Assembly: GCF_010906925.1 (NCBI RefSeq)
Contig: NZ_VTVE01000006.1
Coordinates: 1 to 64,000, forward strand
DNA: 64,000 bases
Source: Pseudobutyrivibrio xylanivorans
GTDB lineage: Bacteria > Bacillota > Clostridia > Lachnospirales > Lachnospiraceae
Reading direction: 5' to 3'
The notes under the pieces are model-generated. The model saw nothing but the letters and a program-made list of their open reading frames with translations. It made no database searches and was not told where the DNA came from. Shown one piece after another: positions 63,473 to 64,000 of the stretch (its first letter is position 1; the number at the start of each line of letters is the position of its first letter). The position numbers and the translations under genes are program-made.

Positions 63473-64000
63473 CTAGACGACCAAAATAACTCCACCATCG
63501 CTAGCATACATAGTGCTGACACCTCTCATATTTACAACTAAGATGTCTTTGAATTTGGCCATCGACTCCATTTTTTTCTTTAATGATAGAGCACGCTCTG
63601 GGCAGTTGCAATGAGAAATTGCAAGAATCTTCTCTTCGCAATTAGTAGTAACATCCATTACGCACTTTGTCATCTTATCAATTGCATTGTTCATGCCGCG
63701 GCCCTTTGAAAGCTGCTGGATATATCCATCATCTGTAGAACCCATAACCGGCTTGATATTTAATGTATCAGCAAGCACTGCCTTAAGTCCAGATAAACGT
63801 CCAGACTTTCTAAAAGTCTCAAGAGTCTCAAGCACGAAGAAAGTATGCTGCTCTGCAATATATTTATCAACTGCAGCTATAACCTCTTCAAAAGACATGC
63901 CTGCATTCTCACACTCTGCAATTTTAAGAGCAATAAGAGTCTCTCCAATAGAAGCAGATTTTGAATTGAAAATGTGGATGTTCTTTGACTCATCCTCTTC
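63473..64000 (-). CDS. DegV-family fatty-acid-binding protein, N-terminus outside the window
   Basis: The frame is open through the right edge; 175 residues are visible. FNSKSASIGETLIALKIAE and ETLETFRKSGRLSG are DegV motifs around the fatty acid carboxylate, and LNIKPVMG follows. DegV/FakB proteins hand fatty acids to FakA kinase. An internal ATG at 63898 is not the start, since conserved sequence continues upstream. Confidence 0.9.
   Translation of the reverse strand, partial: EEDESKNIHIFNSKSASIGETLIALKIAECENAGMSFEEVIAAVDKYIAEQHTFFVLETLETFRKSGRLSGLKAVLADTLNIKPVMGSTDDGYIQQLSKGRGMNNAIDKMTKCVMDVTTNCEEKILAISHCNCPERALSLKKKMESMAKFKDILVVNMRGVSTMYASDGGVILVV

Overview
The window comes from a low-GC, anaerobic, butyrate-forming Firmicute, most likely a rumen or gut Lachnospiraceae of the Butyrivibrio/Pseudobutyrivibrio type. 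The evidence is a thl-hbd-bcd-etfB-etfA cluster, an oxygen-independent ribonucleotide reductase, desulfoferrodoxin, a signal-peptide-less GH9 cellodextrinase, GH2 glycosidase, methyl-accepting proteins, and SD-driven genes lying mostly on the minus strand. The genus is inferred from gene content, not from a search.

1-10.7 kb: one long minus-strand operon, cut by the window edge, that looks like a type VII (WXG100) secretion locus joined to Ser/Thr phosphosignalling. In transcription order it encodes a 1.3-kDa-residue-scale Ig-like surface protein, a trypsin-fold/TM/FHA protein whose catalytic Ser position is Cys, a PP2C phosphatase, a Hanks kinase with a TM and an extracellular helical tail, a TM protein with TxLL motifs, a WXG100 protein, a WXG100-sized helical protein, and three small coiled-coil proteins, the last truncated. 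A consensus sigma-A promoter lies about 265 nt upstream of the first gene.

10.7-27.4 kb: housekeeping and metabolism. Here are the PTS-dependent dihydroxyacetone kinase (dhaLMK), nrdD fused to a thioredoxin-like domain behind a promoter with two NrdR boxes, a TPR lipoprotein, a hicAB toxin-antitoxin pair, a CNNM/CorC protein, cyclophilin, Mrp, a dense DnaA-box cluster, a split ThrE exporter, GH2, MATE, and a secreted protein with a Pro-Ala linker.

27.4-33.4 kb: the butyrate operon (thl, hbd, bcd, etfB, etfA; no crotonase), preceded by three Rex-like operators and interrupted by two copies of an 84-86 bp imperfect palindrome. A third copy precedes the cyclophilin gene. Arm differences between copies are compensatory, which suggests a conserved folded RNA or mobile palindrome.

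33.4-44.3 kb: an AgrC/AgrA-like two-component pair, a VTC-domain/DUF4956 pair, and the run thyA-folA-ilvB-ilvN-SleB-like hydrolase-deoD, then a small membrane protein and a C39-like peptidase.

44.3-52.7 kb: an accessory segment bounded by two identical tRNA-Gly(GCC) genes with duplicated promoters and flanks, two 105-bp hairpin-rich repeats ending in the tRNA 3' end, and a further tRNA 3' fragment. It carries an IdeS/Mac-like cysteine protease, nitroreductase, GH9 cellodextrinase, a transglutaminase-like protein, and two lipoproteins.

52.7-64 kb: an acyltransferase, small membrane and lipoproteins, two chemotaxis receptors, desulfoferrodoxin, MATE, a J-domain protein, folC and a truncated degV.
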